Assembly: GCA_017561935.1 (NCBI GenBank)
Contig: JAFZBE010000034.1
Span: 1-64,000, forward strand
Source of the DNA: Bacteroidales bacterium
GTDB taxonomy: Bacteria; Bacteroidota; Bacteroidia; Bacteroidales; UBA3663
DNA: 64,000 nucleotides
Direction of reading: 5' to 3'
Shown here: positions 61,205 to 64,000 of the stretch, one piece after another
Numbering within the stretch: the stretch's first letter is position 1
Layout: every line of letters begins with the position of its first letter
The notes under the pieces: model-generated
Databases searched by the model: none
What the model was told of the DNA's origin: nothing
The model's input: only the letters and a program-made list of their open reading frames with translations
Program-made: the position numbers and the translations under genes

Positions 61205-62431
61205 ATGAAAACTTTTGTTATCATGAAGAGATGGATGGTAGCATTGGCCATCTGCCTTATTGGCATTGCAAGTGCAAAAGCTCAAGGAGAAAAACTGGCG
61301 CAGTTCCAGAAAGTGGTGACGGAGTATCAGACCTGTTACCAGAGCGCTGCATGGAACGGCAATCATAAGGATGCGATTGAACCGCTGAAAACGCTGATCA
61401 ACCTGTTGGATACGACCACGGTTTTCGTCGGAACCCAGATTCCCGAGGGTGCCGTCATCGAACAAAAGGGGATGTATCTTTATGACCTGGCTTGCTGCTA
61501 TGCAATGACAGGACAGAAGAAACTGGCACTTGAAGCGTTGACGAAATCGGTGGATTGCGGCTATAAGCAATATAATAACATGCTCAACGACAATGACCTC
61601 ATTTCGTTGCGCAAAGACAAGAAATACCAGGCGTTGCTGGCCAAGGTGAAGGAGCGCAGGCCCCTTAACGTACTGAGGAATTCGGCGCTATACGCCAAGG
61701 ACGATGCAGAGATAGAGTTCCTCTATCAGCCCAAGGAATCGAACAACCTCTGCCTGGTGCGCGATTACTTTAATCTCGACTCCGTGGCAGGTGAAGGTGA
61801 CGAACTGTCGAAGATCATCAACCTGCTGCATTTTGCCCACGACAACATTCGCCACGACGGCAGCAACAGGGCAATAGCCGAGATGGATGCCATCGACCTA
61901 TATAACTATTACAAAACGACGGGCAAAGGCGTAAACTGTCGTCAACTGGCCATATCGCTCTGCGAGATGTATCTCTCGCTGGGCATCCCTGCACGCTATG
62001 TCACCTGTATGCCTGCTGATTCACTGGACTATGAGTGCCATGTGATTAACACCGTGTGGTCAAGCCAGTTGGAGAAATGGCTCTACATCGACCCCACGAT
62101 GGACGCCTGGTTGATGGATGAGAATGGCACGATGCTGAGCATCGCCGAGGTGCGCGAACGTCTGATCAACGACCAGCCTCTGGTGCTCTGCGAGACAGCC
62201 AACTGGAACCACGAGCAGCAACAGACGAAGGAGTACTATATCGACGACTACATGGCGAAGAACCTCTATTACTTCGTCTGCAAGAAGCTGAACCGTTTCA
62301 ATCCAGAGAGCATCTACCGCTACAATGATCCGAAGGATGACGTGAGACTCATTCCCGAAGGCTTCGTCAACAACAACTGGAAGTGCGACACCACAACCGA
62401 TCCGGACGTCTTCTGGGCAAGGCCGAAGTAG
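61205..62431 (+). CDS. Exported transglutaminase-like protein with TPR-like N-domain
   Basis: This 408-residue protein has a signal peptide (cleaved about residue 27, IASAKAQ). A helical TPR-like part (about 30-150, YLYDLACCYAMTGQKKLALEALTKSVDCGY) precedes a transglutaminase-like domain with a complete triad: C245 (GKGVNCRQLA), H279 (DYECHVINTVW) and D296 (LYIDPTMDAWL). It is probably a periplasmic cysteine peptidase or acyltransferase. The start is the first ATG after the promoter; the open frame upstream of it is not transcribed. It lies 41 bp before a receptor gene. Confidence 0.85.
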   Translation: MKTFVIMKRWMVALAICLIGIASAKAQGEKLAQFQKVVTEYQTCYQSAAWNGNHKDAIEPLKTLINLLDTTTVFVGTQIPEGAVIEQKGMYLYDLACCYAMTGQKKLALEALTKSVDCGYKQYNNMLNDNDLISLRKDKKYQALLAKVKERRPLNVLRNSALYAKDDAEIEFLYQPKESNNLCLVRDYFNLDSVAGEGDELSKIINLLHFAHDNIRHDGSNRAIAEMDAIDLYNYYKTTGKGVNCRQLAISLCEMYLSLGIPARYVTCMPADSLDYECHVINTVWSSQLEKWLYIDPTMDAWLMDENGTMLSIAEVRERLINDQPLVLCETANWNHEQQQTKEYYIDDYMAKNLYYFVCKKLNRFNPESIYRYNDPKDDVRLIPEGFVNNNWKCDTTTDPDVFWARPK

Positions 62432-62472
62432 GACGCATATCTTTTCACAGATTTTTATACAAACAAAGGAAT

Positions 62473-64000
62473 GACAATCATGAATACAAGATATGCGGCC
62501 TTGATGGCCTTGATGATGATAACATCGATGACTTTAGCAGCGACACAGGATGTGGGCGGATGCGTGACCAACCAGAACGGCGATCCGCTCGAATTTGTCA
62601 ACGTGTCGTTGCTTTCGGCAGACTCCATCTACATCCAAGGAGCTACAACCAACGACAAAGGTCGTTTCCTCATCGAGAGCCCTGTGAAGGGTCGCATCCT
62701 CCGATTGTCCTACATCGGCTATCATACACGATACATCGATGTCGATGATGCCAACGTGGGAACCATTCGGATGGAGGAAGACAAACAGTTGTTGAACGAG
62801 ATTATCGTGAAGGGACAGATGCCGAAGACCAAGCTCACCGGCAATTCGATGGTGACCACCGTTCAGGGAACGATCCTCGGACAATCGGGAACAGCACAGG
62901 AGATGCTGGCCAAGGTGCCGGGCATGACAGCCAAGGGCGAAGAACTCGAAGTGCTGGGCAAAGGCACACCTATAATATATATCAATGGGCGGAAGATGCA
63001 GGACAAGAATGAACTGAAGCAACTCCGTTCGGAGGAGATTCAGAGCGTGGAAGTCATCACCAATCCCGGTGCACTGTACGACGCTACCGTTTCGTCGGTG
63101 GTTCGAATCAAGACCATCCGACGCGAGGGCGATGGCTTCGGCTACGACTTGAGCCTCGGCAACAGCCAGGACCTCATCTTCGGACAAAGCGACCCCAACG
63201 CCCAGCTGAACCTGCGCTACCGTCACAACAACCTCGACCTGTTTGGAATGGTGAACTATTGGAAATGGGACGAGGTGACCAGGTTTTACGACACTTCATC
63301 GTTCTTTCTGCCTTCCGACCATGGTGTCAAAAGCATCCTCCAGGACTCCCATTCGAAAAACCATTATCATGACAACGGAATCGACTGCAACCTGGGATTC
63401 AACTGGCAGATTGCCGATGGTCATTCCATGGGAGCAAGAATCACGCGCCATGACAGATTCGACGCTGGCATAGATTTGACTGTGGACACCGACATCGAGC
63501 ATCGCTATACCAATGCACCGGATATCGTGAAAGAGAACAATGCCTCCGACCAACACGAACATCGACGTACGCCCTACAGTTGGGAAGGCAATGCCTATTA
63601 CAATGGCCAGGCGGGCAAGCTGGGCATCGACCTCAACGTCGATTTCGTGTCAAACGAACTGAATGTCGAGAATGATATCGACGAACTCAAGGATTATTCC
63701 ATCCGCAACACCATGATTCAGGAGAATCAAAGCACCTCGCGGCTTTGGGCTACCAAGCTCGTGCTGACCTATCCTATCTGGAAGGGGCGACTGGAGGCCG
63801 GTACGGAGATGACTTTCGTTTCACGTTCCAACAGTTCAAGCATCACCAACTATCCTCTGCCATCGTCCGACTCAAAGGTGAAGGAGAACAACGTGGCCGC
63901 CTTCGCCGCTTACAACGTAGAGCTTCAGAAGGTTGGAAGCATCAGCGCCGGCGTTCGCTATGAACACGTTGGTTTCGACTACACCGACTATCTCGATGCC
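62473..64000 (+). CDS. TonB-dependent outer-membrane beta-barrel protein (OMP_b-brl_3-like), cut by window end
   Basis: The open frame of at least 509 codons has no stop before base 64000. A signal peptide (MNTRYAALMALMMITSMTLAA) is followed by a carboxypeptidase-regulatory-like domain (GNPL-like NGDPLEFVNVSLLSADS, about 30-115) and a plug-like segment (AQEMLAKVPGMTAKGEELEVLGKG then YINGRKM, SVEVITNPGALYDA). These are typical of the Bacteroidetes outer-membrane barrel family 3. Start 62473 or the in-frame ATG at 62482 are both possible. It may be cotranscribed with the transglutaminase gene. Substrate and C-terminus are unseen. Confidence 0.85.

Overview
The window is a gene-dense stretch of a Bacteroidales chromosome, most likely a Prevotella-type organism. 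The evidence is the repeated Bacteroidetes promoter pattern (TTTG, about 20 nt, then TAnnTTTG), a lipoprotein TamA homologue (TamL-like), a TonB receptor with a carboxypeptidase-like N-domain, a BACON lipoprotein, a type-IX-secretion-like C-terminal domain on a C10 protease, the thrA / apgM-like / thrC arrangement, and a lysine-variant phosphoglycerate dehydrogenase. I found no tRNA, rRNA, insertion sequence, prophage or CRISPR array. Forty-seven protein genes are called, the first and last cut by the window edges.

Left part (1-8.8 kb): after a gene fragment and a 480-bp non-coding stretch, a six-gene minus-strand operon runs from 8776 down to 559. It holds a TamL-like outer-membrane protein, an acyl-CoA ligase, a threonine aldolase, a GGDEF protein, a MATE exporter and a second GGDEF protein, and ends at a strong hairpin. 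Middle left (8.9-16 kb): murB and a threonine operon (aspartokinase-homoserine dehydrogenase, a phosphoglycerate-mutase-like protein in the homoserine-kinase slot, threonine synthase) ending with a hemolysin III family membrane protein. Then come minus-strand secreted enzymes (16-19.3 kb), a TonB receptor with a three-OB-fold lipoprotein (19.4-24.2 kb), and the infC-rpmI-rplT translation operon (24.5-26 kb).

Centre (26-44.4 kb): a GlcNAc-kinase-like protein, a GHL10 lipoprotein and an Uup-type ABC-F ATPase on the minus strand; a secreted C10 peptidase and hemW on the plus strand; then a long minus-strand run of ten closely spaced genes from serC to a dCMP deaminase. That run mixes serine biosynthesis, a degenerate hybrid kinase overlapping serA, smpB, recR and a C-terminal processing protease. 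Its likely terminator lies inside the 3' end of the convergent hemW gene.

Right part (44.5-64 kb): rarA, a beta-barrel protein and luxS; pheS; tilS, which carries in-frame repeat insertions; three consecutive DUF3857/transglutaminase-like genes; a 42-bp minisatellite; a cluster of an outer-membrane protein, a lipoprotein and a beta-helix protein; a transglutaminase with an intact triad; and the start of an outer-membrane receptor that runs off the edge.

The observations most worth following are: (i) two GGDEF paralogues flanking a MATE exporter, one of which has lost its guanine-contact residues; (ii) a pseudo-histidine-kinase translationally coupled to serA; (iii) 10-bp-periodic repeats both between genes and inserted in frame in tilS; (iv) a transglutaminase-like triplet with progressive loss of catalytic residues; and (v) the 42-bp minisatellite.
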